Origin: Legionellaceae bacterium
GTDB lineage: Bacteria; Pseudomonadota; Gammaproteobacteria; Legionellales; Legionellaceae
Assembly (NCBI GenBank): GCA_030695645.1
Contig: JAUYQG010000089.1
Span: forward strand, 1-32,002
Length of the DNA: 32,002 bases
Reading direction: 5' to 3'
The notes under the pieces were generated by a model. That model searched no databases and was not told the origin of the DNA. It saw only the letters and a list, made by a program, of their open reading frames with translations. Made by a program: the position numbers and the translations under genes. The number at the start of each line of letters is the position of its first letter. Position 1 is the stretch's first letter. Below, in pieces: positions 16,106-25,199 of this stretch.

Positions 16106-16966
16106 ATGATTTTTATTCTTTACTTAGTTACCGGTGCTCTCGCGGGCACACTCTCAGGATTATTGGGCGTCGGTGGGGGCATTATTGTTGTTCCCATGTT
16201 GATTTTGTTATTTAAATGCACTCATGCCTTTTCTAATGTTCTCATCATGCATGTTGCTACGGGAACATCGTTAGCTATCATGATGTTTACTACGGCCTCA
16301 TCTGCAAACGCCTATTACCGGCGAGATCTCATAGTCTGGCCAATATTTTTTCGGTTTTTACCCGGGTTGTGTATCGGCATGATCGTCGGTTCAACGCTTA
16401 CAAAACAATTATCCAGCAACATACTTATTGAGTTGTTTGCAATCTTTCTTATTATTATTGCAATCTATTTGCTTGTTTCTAAATCGGAACCATCGACTCG
16501 CGCAAGTAACGTAACATTACACAAAAAAAAACTATCTGTGCTGACTGCTGAATCGCCCAACTTACATAAAGAGTTATTATTCATCAGTATAGCGATTTCA
16601 ATTGGTTTATTATCAACTTTTTTTGGCATTGGTGGTGGGTTACTCATGCTACCTTTTTTCCTGTTCATAGGGCTTAGTATGCATGAGTCATCCGGAACAA
16701 CATCCATCTGTGGTGTTCCGATTGCCATCATCGGGACCATTACATTGACGTTAACGGGATGGGGACCGGTTCAAGGAATGGACACACCGTTTGGAACGGT
16801 AGGCTATATCTATTGGCCGGCGGCCGGGATGGTGTCCTTAACAAGCGTTATATTTGCGCCAATTGGAACTCGTTTAGCCATGTGGTTTCAGCCAAAAACT
16901 CTGAAACGATTCTTAGTCGGTCTTTTACTATTCAGCTCTGTCAACTTATGGTTGATTAGTATGTAA
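16106..16966 (+). CDS. TauE/SafE-family membrane transporter
   Basis: A 286-residue inner-membrane protein with the two-fold repeat of the TauE/SafE (former DUF81) family. The first half contains GLLGVGGGIIVVPMLILLF (19-37) and the second GIGGGLLMLPFFLFIGL (about 174-190). There are about eight hydrophobic helices and a short charged loop between the halves (residues about 125-155). Members export sulfite, sulfoacetate or related organosulfur anions; the substrate here is unknown. It starts at ATG 16106, 28 bp after the previous gene, and probably shares its transcript. Only 11 bp separate its stop codon from a mobile repeat element. Confidence 0.88.
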   Translation: MIFILYLVTGALAGTLSGLLGVGGGIIVVPMLILLFKCTHAFSNVLIMHVATGTSLAIMMFTTASSANAYYRRDLIVWPIFFRFLPGLCIGMIVGSTLTKQLSSNILIELFAIFLIIIAIYLLVSKSEPSTRASNVTLHKKKLSVLTAESPNLHKELLFISIAISIGLLSTFFGIGGGLLMLPFFLFIGLSMHESSGTTSICGVPIAIIGTITLTLTGWGPVQGMDTPFGTVGYIYWPAAGMVSLTSVIFAPIGTRLAMWFQPKTLKRFLVGLLLFSSVNLWLISM

Positions 16967-16977
16967 CTGTACTTTGG

Positions 16978-17199
16978 TTGGAGTCTGGACAAAACGGCAT
17001 GCAAAAAGACGCATGCCATTCTGTCCAAATAAGTTTAGATCTGACATATTTATAGGCCAATAATATCAACGACAATCGGCTCGTTTTGTAAAACATTTAC
17101 AATAAGGACAATTATCGATCTAATTATGAAGTATGGATCTAAAATTTCTTGGACAAAAAGACATGAGGCTCTTTTCATGTCTTTTTGTCCAAAGTCCAA
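16978..17199. mobile_element. MITE-like element, left copy flanking the Rpn gene (222 bp)
   Basis: Ends are TTGGAGTCTGGACAAAA (16978-16994) and TTTTGTCCAAAGTCCAA (17183-17199), flanked by the direct repeat CTTTGG (16972-16977 and 17200-17205), a probable 6-bp target duplication. Each end folds into its own hairpin: GGACAAAACGGCATGC with GCATGCCATTCTGTCC, and GGACAAAAAGACATGA with TCATGTCTTTTTGTCC. It is about 93% identical to the copy at 18636-18858, which lies in the opposite orientation. Nothing coding. Confidence 0.85.
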
Positions 17200-17322
17200 C
17201 TTTGGACAAACTCCAAATAATTAGTAAATATATTTTCAGAAAAGATGGATATAGAATTCAAGCACTGCTAGAGTATAGGTATCCACATCAGGTTAGCCAC
17301 TTCCTGGTTGGGAAGCATCATC

Positions 17323-17350
17323 AAAAGGCCTGAGGAAACTCCGGCCTTTT
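17323..17350. terminator. Intrinsic-terminator-like hairpin
   Basis: AAAAGGCC (17323-17330) pairs with GGCCTTTT (17343-17350); the inner GAG and CTC also pair around a GAAA tetraloop. It lies in a gene-free stretch (17206-17668) and ends a transcript of unknown origin, either read-through from the TauE/SafE gene or an unannotated small RNA. The A and T runs make it potentially bidirectional. Confidence 0.6.
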
Positions 17351-17483
17351 CTATCTTAGGGCACATACCCTTTAAAAGTACGCCTCCTTAAGTGAATGCC
17401 ATTGCGCCTACGCAGGGACGACCGTTTAAGGGAGCGTATTGACAAAACGAGGCACTAGCCCAATCATTAACCAACAACCCTTA

Positions 17484-17554
17484 AACCTAGAAAAAGCAGT
17501 TGAAGCCGTAGCGAGGAGGCCTTCGTAGTAGGCTTCAACTGCTTTTTCTAGGTT
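17484..17554. repeat. Palindromic repeat element, copy 3
   Basis: Perfect 24-bp inverted repeats (17484-17507 and 17531-17554) containing AGCAGTTGAAGCC, with a 23-nt interior that starts GTAGCGAGG. It is the cleanest copy of the family also seen at 7981-8055 and 10988-11011. Confidence 0.85.
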
Positions 17555-17668
17555 AAAATATAACTACAATGACATGCCGTACCATGGTAAAATCCCTTAT
17601 TAAAATAGCACGCCTGTAACAAGACAGGCATGGCGCTTTCAAAGAACAAAACCATGAGAAACTATTGA

Positions 17669-18610
17669 ATGGAAAAAATCACTCCGAGAGTTGATATAGC
17701 CTTTAAGAAAATCTTTGGCGTTGAAGAAAACAAAGATTTGCTTATTCTACTCATTAACTCGATTGTGTCGGAGGAAGACCAAGTAGTCGACGTAACGCTA
17801 CTCAATCCTTATAACGCAAAAAATTTCAAGAAAGATAAGTTATCTATCCTGGATATCAAAGCAGTCGGTTCTGATGGCAAACGATTTAATATTGAAATAC
17901 AACTAAGTGACGAGGCCGATTATAATAAAAGAGCGCTGTACTATTGGGCTAAATTATATACGGAGCAATTAAAGGAAGCGGAGGACTATGGTCAGCTGTC
18001 AAAAGCCATCGGTATTCATATCCTTAACTTCACCAGCATTCCGGCATCTGATAAATACCATAATGTATTTCATATTGTTGAAAAAGATAACGGCGCTCGC
18101 TATTTCAAGGATTTAGAATTACATACCATCGAGCTGAAAAAATTTACAGACACCGTCAGCAATCAATTATCCGATGTCGTCTCAAAAATAAAGACATCGC
18201 TTGATATTTGGGTCGCATTTTTAACCAAGTACAGTTTGTTTGATAAAGATAACTTGCCAGAAAATCTAAAACATACGGGGTTAAAAAAAGCCCTTGGTGT
18301 CCTTGAGGTCATGAACTTTAGCGAAGACGAAAAGGAAGGCTACGAAAGTCATCTTAAATGGTTACGCATACAAACGAATACAATAAAAAAATATGAACAA
18401 CATGCTAGGGACGAGGGCAGAGTCGAGGGCAGGGTCGAAGGCGAAGCCATAGGCGAAGCTAGGGGCCTGGCCGAAGGTGACGTAAAATTAAATAAAGAAC
18501 GACGAGAAATAGCAAAAAATCTATTAAAACAAAGTATCGGCATAGGAATAGTCATAATGAGTACTGGCTTGACCCGTGAAGAAATAGAAGAAATACAGAA
18601 AGATCTGTGA
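17669..18610 (+). CDS. Rpn-family PD-(D/E)XK recombination-promoting nuclease
   Basis: A 313-residue member of the Rpn / transposase_31-like PD-(D/E)XK family. It begins ITPRVDIAFKKIFG, typical for the family, followed by the catalytic core LDIKAVGSDGKRFNIEIQL with Asp62, Glu76 and Gln78. The C-terminal part has Gly/Glu-rich tandem motifs (EGRVEGRVEGEAIGEARG, about 250-267), often variable in copy number, and then a short helical tail (LTREEIEEIQKDL). Rpn proteins of E. coli cut DNA and promote RecA-independent recombination, and some act in phage defence. Here the gene is bracketed by two inverted MITE-like copies and has no partner genes. The ATG has only a weak ribosome-binding site. A small hairpin (17612-17629) precedes it. 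Confidence 0.87.
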   Translation: MEKITPRVDIAFKKIFGVEENKDLLILLINSIVSEEDQVVDVTLLNPYNAKNFKKDKLSILDIKAVGSDGKRFNIEIQLSDEADYNKRALYYWAKLYTEQLKEAEDYGQLSKAIGIHILNFTSIPASDKYHNVFHIVEKDNGARYFKDLELHTIELKKFTDTVSNQLSDVVSKIKTSLDIWVAFLTKYSLFDKDNLPENLKHTGLKKALGVLEVMNFSEDEKEGYESHLKWLRIQTNTIKKYEQHARDEGRVEGRVEGEAIGEARGLAEGDVKLNKERREIAKNLLKQSIGIGIVIMSTGLTREEIEEIQKDL

Positions 18611-18635
18611 GATAGGGCGTAGAGTATTTTATTAA

Positions 18636-18858
18636 TTGGACTTTGGACAAAAAGACATGAAAAGAGCCTCATGTCTTTCTGTCCAAGAAATCTCAGATCT
18701 ATCCCTCATAATTAGATCATTAATTGTCCTGATTGTAAATGTTTCTACAAAACGAGCCGATTGTCGTGGATATTATTGGCTTATAAATATGTCAGATCTA
18801 AACTTATTTGGACAGAATGGCATGCGTCTTTTTGCATGCTGTTTTGTCCAAAGTCCAA
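18636..18858. mobile_element. MITE-like element, right copy flanking the Rpn gene (223 bp)
   Basis: Perfect 17-bp terminal inverted repeats TTGGACTTTGGACAAAA (18636-18652 and 18842-18858), flanked by the perfect 6-bp direct repeat TATTAA (18630-18635 and 18859-18864). It is an inverted copy of 16978-17199, with roughly 15 differences by eye. Its end hairpins may also terminate transcription of the Rpn gene and of the opposing lipoprotein gene. Confidence 0.88.
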
Positions 18859-18874
18859 TATTAACGAACACACA

Positions 18875-19459
18875 CTAAGGGATCTCTGCTTTATCACTTA
18901 AGTTATAATACTTCAATAATTTAACAACACGTTTTACCGAGTTGCATTGACGGGCGTACGTTATGACTTGTTTGGACTGCTCTGGAATAACATCTCCCAT
19001 CACGTAAACAATTTGATCCGAGGTTACAATTTTAAATTGATGAGGATCAATGTCGGAATTAGCAAGAATTTCGCTTCGTATGGTTGCTGTTATCCAACTA
19101 TCAAGCAATGGATTGTCTAGATCATGAGATAGTTCTAAATAATCAAAAAACCGCCTCTTGCCGGGTGTGGCTCGAACTCTAGCATCGGCTTCCCGACGAA
19201 GTTCGGCCGTGGGTACATGTCCCACCATAAGGACGTCGCGATTAAAAATAGCTAACTCAATACGACAACCTTCGCATTTAAATTTTTTATCATGGTAGAG
19301 CGCCCTACTAACGTCGGCGCCTAATTGAAAATCGTTTAATTTAAGATAAACATTATGTCGATCATAAATCAAACTAGCTCCAGTCCAGACGTTTGAGATA
19401 CAACCACTCAAAAAAAGAGTGATGATAAGTACACTGAAGAATTTAATTATAGGATTCAT
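18875..19459 (-). CDS. BON-domain lipoprotein
   Basis: A 194-residue lipoprotein, last gene of the eight-gene operon. The signal ends in the lipobox FLSGC with Cys20 as the lipidated residue. Two BON-type repeats follow: the first (about 45-125) has the pattern of alternating strands around LAIFNRDVLMVGHVP, the second (about 125-185) contains FKIVTSDQIVYVMGDVIPEQ and VKRVVKLL. It looks like a divergent paralogue of the preceding dolP, since both share the C-SNVW/C-VAVV start, YDR motif and two BON units. An internal Cys pair (FKCEGCRIEL) is unusual. Probably an outer-membrane or periplasmic protein; partner unknown. Confidence 0.8.
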   Translation of the reverse strand: MNPIIKFFSVLIITLFLSGCISNVWTGASLIYDRHNVYLKLNDFQLGADVSRALYHDKKFKCEGCRIELAIFNRDVLMVGHVPTAELRREADARVRATPGKRRFFDYLELSHDLDNPLLDSWITATIRSEILANSDIDPHQFKIVTSDQIVYVMGDVIPEQSKQVITYARQCNSVKRVVKLLKYYNLSDKAEIP

Positions 19460-19480
19460 TGATAGATACCGTCCAGTTCT

Positions 19481-20044
19481 CTACCGTATGTACTGAAAAA
19501 TTTTAACGACTTTGCGCACACCTTCAATTTGTCTCGCTGCGTTGACCGCTAGATTCGCTTGCTCTGGTGTTGCAATTCCCATCAAATACACCACCCCATG
19601 TTCAGTAATGACATGAATTGACCCAGACTCCAAGTCTTTCTGAGTTAACATACGACTACGGACTTTGCTGGTGATTAACGTATCTTTACTCTGTTGTACA
19701 ACAGATAAAGAGGGACCAACCGTAATTTCATTATAAACACGTCGTACCTTCGGTGTCTCTTGAGCAATTTTCTCAGCAAGCACTCGCAAAGAGGCGGCCG
19801 ATGTTTGCCCCAGCAATAAAACCACCTGATCAAAACTACTCACAACAATCCGAGAGTCACGAAAACGGGAATCACGCACAATTTTCGTATGAATCACATG
19901 AAAAATACGGGCATCTTTTTCTATCATCGTAATACTACGACGATCATAGACCACCATACCACCTGCAGCACCCGCAACAACTACAGCAACACAGCTGGTC
20001 AATAGACTACCTAAAAGTAACATAATAATCAGTCTCATGTTCAT
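19481..20044 (-). CDS. dolP: Dual BON-domain outer-membrane lipoprotein (DolP/YraP)
   Basis: A 187-residue lipoprotein with the lipobox LLTSC (Cys18), a Gly/Ala stretch VAGAAGGMVVYDRR, and two BON domains (about 50-115 and 120-187; IVVSSFDQVVLLLGQ and IHVITEHGVVYLMGIA). Size and order match E. coli DolP (191 residues), which binds anionic phospholipids at the division site and supports outer-membrane integrity. The ATG at 20044 is preferred because GGAG is 5 bases upstream. It lies 13 bp after diaA, as in the E. coli yraN-diaA-dolP cluster. Confidence 0.9.
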   Translation of the reverse strand: MNMRLIIMLLLGSLLTSCVAVVVAGAAGGMVVYDRRSITMIEKDARIFHVIHTKIVRDSRFRDSRIVVSSFDQVVLLLGQTSAASLRVLAEKIAQETPKVRRVYNEITVGPSLSVVQQSKDTLITSKVRSRMLTQKDLESGSIHVITEHGVVYLMGIATPEQANLAVNAARQIEGVRKVVKIFQYIR

Positions 20045-20057
20045 ATAAACTCCAACC

Positions 20058-20654
20058 CTAACCGTCCTGGCCAAAAAGAGATCGATCAATTAAATCGCAA
20101 AAACAATGTAAAATAAATAAATGCGTTTCGCGAATTCGCGCGGCATGCTCACCAGGGATTCGAAGTTCAATATCCTCAGGTCCCAAATGATTGACAAGAA
20201 CACCACCATCCCGCCCACTTAATGCGATGGTATCCATATCATGATCATGGGCCGCATGCACAGCATGCAGCACACTATTCGAATTACCCGTAGTGGACAG
20301 CACAATGAGTACGTCATTTTGCTGACCCAACGCTTGAATTTGACGAGCAAAAATTTGATCAAAATGCCCGTCATTAGCGACAGCTGTTAACGCCGATAAA
20401 TCCGTTGTTAACGCTATCACAGGTAACGGTGGGCGTTCTGTATCAAAATGATTTAACATGGCAGCTGAAAAATGCAGCCCATTGGCAGCAGAACCACCAT
20501 TACCACAAATAAACAGTTTGCCATCATTCAGTAGGCAGTCGACTAAACGTTGGCCTGCTCTGGCAATAGTGCTGGACAAAACGTCAACTAATGCAATTTT
20601 TGATTCGATATCCAAACCAAACAAATGCCTAACTCGTTCATCAAGACATGTCAT
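20058..20654 (-). CDS. diaA: SIS-domain DnaA-initiator-associating protein
   Basis: A 198-residue SIS (sugar isomerase) domain protein related to GmhA. KLFICGNGGSAANGLHFSAAMLNHF and VLIVLSTTGNSNSVLHAV hold the SIS phosphate-binding loops. In E. coli DiaA forms a tetramer that binds DnaA and stimulates assembly at oriC. The gene context (yraN before, dolP after) supports DiaA over phosphoheptose isomerase. It is 9 bp downstream of yraN. Its place in an operon with parA and parB would put initiation and segregation factors on one transcript. Confidence 0.88.
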   Translation of the reverse strand: MTCLDERVRHLFGLDIESKIALVDVLSSTIARAGQRLVDCLLNDGKLFICGNGGSAANGLHFSAAMLNHFDTERPPLPVIALTTDLSALTAVANDGHFDQIFARQIQALGQQNDVLIVLSTTGNSNSVLHAVHAAHDHDMDTIALSGRDGGVLVNHLGPEDIELRIPGEHAARIRETHLFILHCFCDLIDRSLFGQDG

Positions 20655-20663
20655 ATCCCGTCC

Positions 20664-21014
20664 TTAACACCCAAATGCGTTTTTGATCCAACTCACTTCG
20701 GGTGGTTGACCTTGTAGGCTAATCACATCAAAGCGAGTGGGGTATTTCTCGTGCAGTTTATTGCTGAGTAAATACAAGTTAGCGGTTTTTATCAGTTTTT
20801 GCTGCTTACTGAAGGTTATGCTTTCTAGCGCATTACCATGCGAACTAGAACGCCGTGATCGTACCTCAACAAATACCAAGTACACACCATCTTGCATGAT
20901 CAGATCAATTTCACCCAAGCGACATCGATAATTGCTAGCCCGCCAGACTAATCCCTGTTGAGTCAGATAATCACGAGCATACTCCTCAGCTCGAAAACCC
21001 ATTTGTTGAGACAT
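20664..21014 (-). CDS. yraN: YraN/UPF0102 family nuclease-like protein
   Basis: A 116-residue UPF0102 protein with the conserved PD-(D/E)XK-like core. GFRAEEYARDYLTQQG begins the family; YRCRLGEIDLIMQDG supplies the Asp and VYLVFVEVRSRRSSSHG the E-x-K-like pair. The family fold resembles Holliday-junction resolvases but its activity is not established. The gene lies 3 bp after parB and 9 bp before diaA. Confidence 0.93.
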   Translation of the reverse strand: MSQQMGFRAEEYARDYLTQQGLVWRASNYRCRLGEIDLIMQDGVYLVFVEVRSRRSSSHGNALESITFSKQQKLIKTANLYLLSNKLHEKYPTRFDVISLQGQPPEVSWIKNAFGC

Positions 21015-21017
21015 GCT

Positions 21018-21893
21018 TTATTCTCCAAAATGAGCAATCAACTGTTCTAAACTCGGGAGATCATTGTAATGAATAACTAATGTCCCTTTTCCTGCTTTGC
21101 CATGCTTAAGTTTTACTCGTGTTTTTAAGCGCACTGCTAAAGCGTCCAATTGCTCCGCTAATAGGGGCGGTGTAATCGTTTTACTCTCGGCCGTAGGTTT
21201 TCCTGCTTTAATCCGAGTAACCAGAGCTTCTGTTTCGCGCACAGAGAGCCCTTTGGCAACCACTAATTGAGCCACTTCCGTTTGCTGCTGTTCATCTAAC
21301 ATCAACAAACTACGTGCATGCCCCATGTCGAGGTCACCATACTCCAACATTCGTCTCACATCAGCCGCCAAATTCAGTAGCCGTAAATAATTACTAACCG
21401 CCGTTCTAGATTTGCTGAGCAATTCAGCTATTTGTTGATGAGTCAAACCAAACTCTTGGATTAAGCGTTGCATAGCTCGTGCCTGATCCATAGCGTTTAA
21501 GTCTTCTCGCTGCAAATTTTCGATCAAGGCCAATGCCATGGCGGTTTCATCGTCCACTTGTCGAATAACGACAGGAACATCGGTCATCCCAATCATTTGA
21601 CAAGCACGCCAGCGACGTTCTCCGGCAATAATTTCATATCGACCTGAACTAATTTCACGTACGACCAGGGGCTGAATCAACCCTTGTTTACGAATGGAAT
21701 CAGCCAATTCCGTCAAAGCAGCATCATCAAAATCACCACGAGGTTGATATTTCCCAGGCTGTAAACTGGTGATAGGGCGGGTGTACTCAATAGGTACTGA
21801 ATCTACAGTAACATGCTCAGACATCAAGGAACTACCATTCTGACTTAATAAAGCCGATAAATTTCGTCCCAAACCACTGCGTTTCATGCTCAT
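21018..21893 (-). CDS. parB: Chromosome partitioning protein ParB
   Basis: A 291-residue ParB/Spo0J. The N-terminal CTP-binding nuclease-like domain contains PITSLQPGKYQPR (40-52) and the GERRWRACQM box (about 96-105). A helix-turn-helix for parS (LTHQQIAELLSKSRTAVSNYLRLL, about 150-173) follows, and a C-terminal dimerisation domain ends at the stop. It would load at parS, spread as a sliding clamp and bind ParA. The start overlaps the end of parA by 4 bp (ATGA). No good parS match was found in the window. Confidence 0.95.
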   Translation of the reverse strand: MSMKRSGLGRNLSALLSQNGSSLMSEHVTVDSVPIEYTRPITSLQPGKYQPRGDFDDAALTELADSIRKQGLIQPLVVREISSGRYEIIAGERRWRACQMIGMTDVPVVIRQVDDETAMALALIENLQREDLNAMDQARAMQRLIQEFGLTHQQIAELLSKSRTAVSNYLRLLNLAADVRRMLEYGDLDMGHARSLLMLDEQQQTEVAQLVVAKGLSVRETEALVTRIKAGKPTAESKTITPPLLAEQLDALAVRLKTRVKLKHGKAGKGTLVIHYNDLPSLEQLIAHFGE

Positions 21894-22660
21894 ATAGTCA
21901 CCGTTTGCCGATTCATCACCTCAGACGCTAAGACCATATAAGCAGCGGAACCTATGGATGATTTATCATATTGTAACGCCGACAAACCATGACTTGGTGC
22001 CTCTGCCAAACGGACATTACGCGGAATGACTGTTCGGTATATTGTATCTTCAAAATGCTCCAACAATTGCTTCGAAACGTCAGAACATAGCCGATTTCGT
22101 GCATCATACATCGTTCGCAATACACCCTCAATTTGTAAACGTGAATTCACTGAATCACGGACTTGTTCAATGGTTGATAATAAAGCCGCTAACCCCTCTA
22201 AAGCATAATACTCACATTGCATAGGAATCAACACCGAATCTGCCGCAACCAGCGCATTCAGAGTCAACGTATTTAAGGTCGGAGGACAATCGATAAAAAT
22301 ATATTGATAGCGGTTTTGTAACGGCTTCAATGCGTTGAATAAAAAAGTTTCGCGATGATTTTGCTCCATTAAACTCACTTCAGCAACCGTCAAATCACCA
22401 TTTGCTGGAATCAGATCAAAACCCGCGGATACCCGCAAGCACGCTTGTTCGGCCAAACAATCATGCAACAGCACATCATTACACGTATGAATCAAGGACC
22501 CTTTATCCACACCACACCCCATGGTGGCATTGCCTTGTGGATCCAAATCAACCAGTAAAATGGACTGATTATTTGCGGCCAACGATGCCGCCAGGTTAAT
22601 CGCGGTTGTGGTTTTACCCACCCCTCCTTTTTGATTGGCAATGGCGATGACTTTAGCCAT
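21890..22660 (-). CDS. parA: Chromosome partitioning ATPase ParA
   Basis: A 256-residue ParA/Soj ATPase. The deviant Walker A KGGVGKTT is at residues 11-18, LVDLDPQGNATMG is the A' motif, and FIDCPPTLNTLT is Walker B. It drives segregation of ParB-bound origins by an ATP-dependent DNA-binding cycle. The ATG at 22660 has GAGGG 7 bases upstream; an eight-codon extension is unlikely to be used. It follows rsmG by 10 bp. Confidence 0.96.
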   Translation of the reverse strand: MAKVIAIANQKGGVGKTTTAINLAASLAANNQSILLVDLDPQGNATMGCGVDKGSLIHTCNDVLLHDCLAEQACLRVSAGFDLIPANGDLTVAEVSLMEQNHRETFLFNALKPLQNRYQYIFIDCPPTLNTLTLNALVAADSVLIPMQCEYYALEGLAALLSTIEQVRDSVNSRLQIEGVLRTMYDARNRLCSDVSKQLLEHFEDTIYRTVIPRNVRLAEAPSHGLSALQYDKSSIGSAAYMVLASEVMNRQTVTI

Positions 22661-22670
22661 AGTATGTCCC

Positions 22671-23294
22671 TCATTCTGTTTCACTTATGATCACACAACA
22701 TCGCTTGCCATCAACACCTGCGACAACATACGGTTCTATTCGATAAGGGTGGTTTATATTAAGCAGTTCATGATCCGGATTTAGTCCTTTCATGGCTAAC
22801 CATATACCCTGTTTTGCAATGAGGTGATCAGTCCAATGCAACATATCGTTTATATTAGTGAATGCTCGACTGACTACTGTATCAAAACCTTGTGGGGGGT
22901 TATAGTCCTCCACTCGTGATTGAATGATCTCAACATGTTGTAAATTCAAAACACGCTTTACTTCGAGCAAAAACCTAGTTTTTTTACCATTACTATCCAA
23001 AAGCACGATCTGTAAATCGGGTCTAGCAAGCGCCAGGGGAATGCCTGGCAATCCGGCACCCGTTCCCACGTCGATGATGCGCGGCGCTTGCAACCAAGGC
23101 AATACCGCCAGGCTATCCAAAATATGACGACCCACCATCGATTGAATGTCTCGAACTGCGGTAAGATTATAAGCTTGGTTCCATTTATGCAAGAGGATTA
23201 GATAAGCTTCCAGTTTTTCCGCAAGATCAAGCACTGGAATTTCCAAATTAAGTCGCTCAATGCCGACCAAAAGGCGTTGTCTGATGTCACTCAT
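22671..23294 (-). CDS. rsmG: 16S rRNA (guanine-527-N7) methyltransferase
   Basis: A 207-residue RsmG (GidB), which makes m7G527 in 16S rRNA. The SAM site is [31 protein letters not shown] and VVSRAF are later conserved motifs. The start overlaps the mnmG stop by 4 bp, the classical gidA-gidB arrangement. Length and order are typical. Confidence 0.95.
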   Translation of the reverse strand: MSDIRQRLLVGIERLNLEIPVLDLAEKLEAYLILLHKWNQAYNLTAVRDIQSMVGRHILDSLAVLPWLQAPRIIDVGTGAGLPGIPLALARPDLQIVLLDSNGKKTRFLLEVKRVLNLQHVEIIQSRVEDYNPPQGFDTVVSRAFTNINDMLHWTDHLIAKQGIWLAMKGLNPDHELLNINHPYRIEPYVVAGVDGKRCCVIISETE

Positions 23295-25165
23295 GCCATT
23301 AATCGCTGCTTTTTCAATTGCACTAACAACAAAGACAACGCGGCCGGTGTTACACCCGAAATACGCCCTGCTTGAGCAATCGTTGCGGGCTTAACGCGAT
23401 TTAACTTCTGAATGACTTCGGCAGATAATCCCAAAATAGTTTGATAATCAAACGATTCCGGCAACCGAGTATGTTCAAGTTTACGTAGCTTGGCAATATC
23501 CAATAATTGCCGGTCAATATAGCCTGCGTATTTATTTTGTATTTCCACCTGCTCTGAAACCTCTGGCCTCACCGTGGGTAAATTTAAGTCCTCTAATGCT
23601 TGCACATGTCCGTAATTGATTTCTGGACGTTTTAATAAATCATGAGCACGGCAATCGTGTTGCAAAGGGGTTTCTAAAACAGCATGTAATGCGTCGTTAT
23701 GACTCACACGAACCCAAGACTCTTGCAATCGCGCATTCACGTGATCTATCGCTTCGCGTTTTTCTGAAAAGGCATGCCAACGTTCGTCACCGACCAGTCC
23801 TAACTCGCGACCTTTTTCGGTAAGACGCAAATCCGCATTATCCTCACGCAACAATAGGCGATATTCTGCTCGAGAGGTAAACATACGATAAGGCTCTTGC
23901 GTACCGCAAGTAATCAAATCATCAATCAATACCCCAATGTAAGCTTCATCGCGTCTCGGACTCCATAGTGGCTTATCTTGAACCAGCAACGTTGCATTCA
24001 TACCAGCGATGAGTCCTTGAGCCGCGGCCTCTTCGTAACCGGTTGTGCCATTAATTTGACCTGCAAAAAACAAATTAGCAAAGGGTTTCGTTTGTAAAAA
24101 AGGAGTCAGGCCACGTGGATCAAAATAATCGTATTCAATAGCATAGCCAGGACGCGTGATGTGGGCTTGTTCAAATCCTATTAAAGTTCGCACGAACTGT
24201 ACTTGTACGTCAAAGGGTAAACTCGTAGAAATTCCATTTGGATACATTTCATGCGTCGTTAATCCTTCGGGCTCTACAAAGATTTGATGGGATAATTTAT
24301 CCGCAAAACGTACGACCTTGTCCTCAATCGAGGGGCAATAGCGTGGGCCAACGCCTTCAATGATTCCGGCATACATCGGTGATTGATGTAAATTTTTGCG
24401 AATGATGTCGTGTGTTTGTTCCGTAGTATGCGTGATAAAACACGGTACTTGCAAAGGATGATCAGCCACTTTTCCCAAATAAGAAAACACAGGCACAGGC
24501 GTATCACCCGGCTGTACACTCATCTTGCTATAATCCAGTGATCGACCGTCTATCCGCGGTGGTGTGCCGGTTTTTAATCTACCCACCGGTAATGCCAATT
24601 CTCGTAGACGTTGGGCCAAGGCAATGGCTGGTGGATCGCCGGCTCGTCCGCCGGCGTATTGATTCATTCCAACGTGAATTTTGCCACCTAAAAAAGTACC
24701 TACGGTTAGCACAATAGCATGTGCCCGTAGGGTGAGACCCATTTGTGTCACGACACCAACAACTCGGTCACCGTCCACCAAAACATCATCAACGGCTTGT
24801 TGAAATAACGTGAGGTTGGGTTGAGATTGCAATTGTTGACGAATAGCTTGGCGATAGAGAACACGGTCTGCTTGTGCGCGTGTCGCACGCACGGCAGGAC
24901 CTTTTGATGCATTAAGAATGCGAAATTGTATGCCTGCCTCATCAGCGGCACGCGCCATGGCGCCATCCAACGCATCGATTTCTCTCACCAAATGGCCTTT
25001 GCCAATCCCTCCAATAGCAGGATTACACGACATTTGTCCCAAGAGATCCATGTTATGCGTTAGCAGCAGGGTTTCTGCACCCATTCGGGCAGCGGCTAAG
25101 GCTGCTTCCGTACCGGCATGACCACCGCCGACTACAATGACGTCATAATGTTTTTCAAGATTCAT
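23291..25165 (-). CDS. mnmG: tRNA uridine 5-carboxymethylaminomethyl modification enzyme MnmG
   Basis: A 624-residue FAD-dependent MnmG (GidA). With MnmE it installs the cmnm5 group on U34 of tRNAs. The FAD site [21 protein letters not shown] lies at the N-terminus; [44 protein letters not shown] and the C-terminal helical domain are all intact. The ATG at 25165 is preferred since it gives the canonical N-terminus; a 48-codon upstream extension runs into promoter and repeat DNA. First gene of the operon mnmG-rsmG-parA-parB-yraN-diaA-dolP-BON. In many bacteria mnmG lies near the replication origin, so oriC may be close in the genome. Confidence 0.97.
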   Translation of the reverse strand: MNLEKHYDVIVVGGGHAGTEAALAAARMGAETLLLTHNMDLLGQMSCNPAIGGIGKGHLVREIDALDGAMARAADEAGIQFRILNASKGPAVRATRAQADRVLYRQAIRQQLQSQPNLTLFQQAVDDVLVDGDRVVGVVTQMGLTLRAHAIVLTVGTFLGGKIHVGMNQYAGGRAGDPPAIALAQRLRELALPVGRLKTGTPPRIDGRSLDYSKMSVQPGDTPVPVFSYLGKVADHPLQVPCFITHTTEQTHDIIRKNLHQSPMYAGIIEGVGPRYCPSIEDKVVRFADKLSHQIFVEPEGLTTHEMYPNGISTSLPFDVQVQFVRTLIGFEQAHITRPGYAIEYDYFDPRGLTPFLQTKPFANLFFAGQINGTTGYEEAAAQGLIAGMNATLLVQDKPLWSPRRDEAYIGVLIDDLITCGTQEPYRMFTSRAEYRLLLREDNADLRLTEKGRELGLVGDERWHAFSEKREAIDHVNARLQESWVRVSHNDALHAVLETPLQHDCRAHDLLKRPEINYGHVQALEDLNLPTVRPEVSEQVEIQNKYAGYIDRQLLDIAKLRKLEHTRLPESFDYQTILGLSAEVIQKLNRVKPATIAQAGRISGVTPAALSLLLVQLKKQRLMA

Positions 25166-25199
25166 AAGATAAGCTTCGATACCGCTGTTTTGGGAAGAG

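Noticed and set aside
17133-17333. Open frames within the MITE copies (also 18636-18878)
   Set aside because: They run through hairpin arms of non-coding repeats, lack ribosome-binding sites and have no protein-like composition.
16972-18864. Composite transposon made of the two MITE copies plus the Rpn gene
   Set aside because: Each copy has its own 6-bp duplication and the outermost flanks (CTTTGG and TATTAA) do not match, so past transposition as one unit is not supported.
22500-22512. DnaA box (TTATCCACA) as part of oriC
   Set aside because: Single matches lie inside parA and the peroxiredoxin gene (near 11604); there is no cluster of boxes or AT-rich unwinding region.
21018-25165. parS site for ParB
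   Set aside because: CACGTG occurs only in contexts (for example near 23740 and 10805) that do not extend to the TGTTNCACGTGNAACA palindrome; no convincing parS seen.
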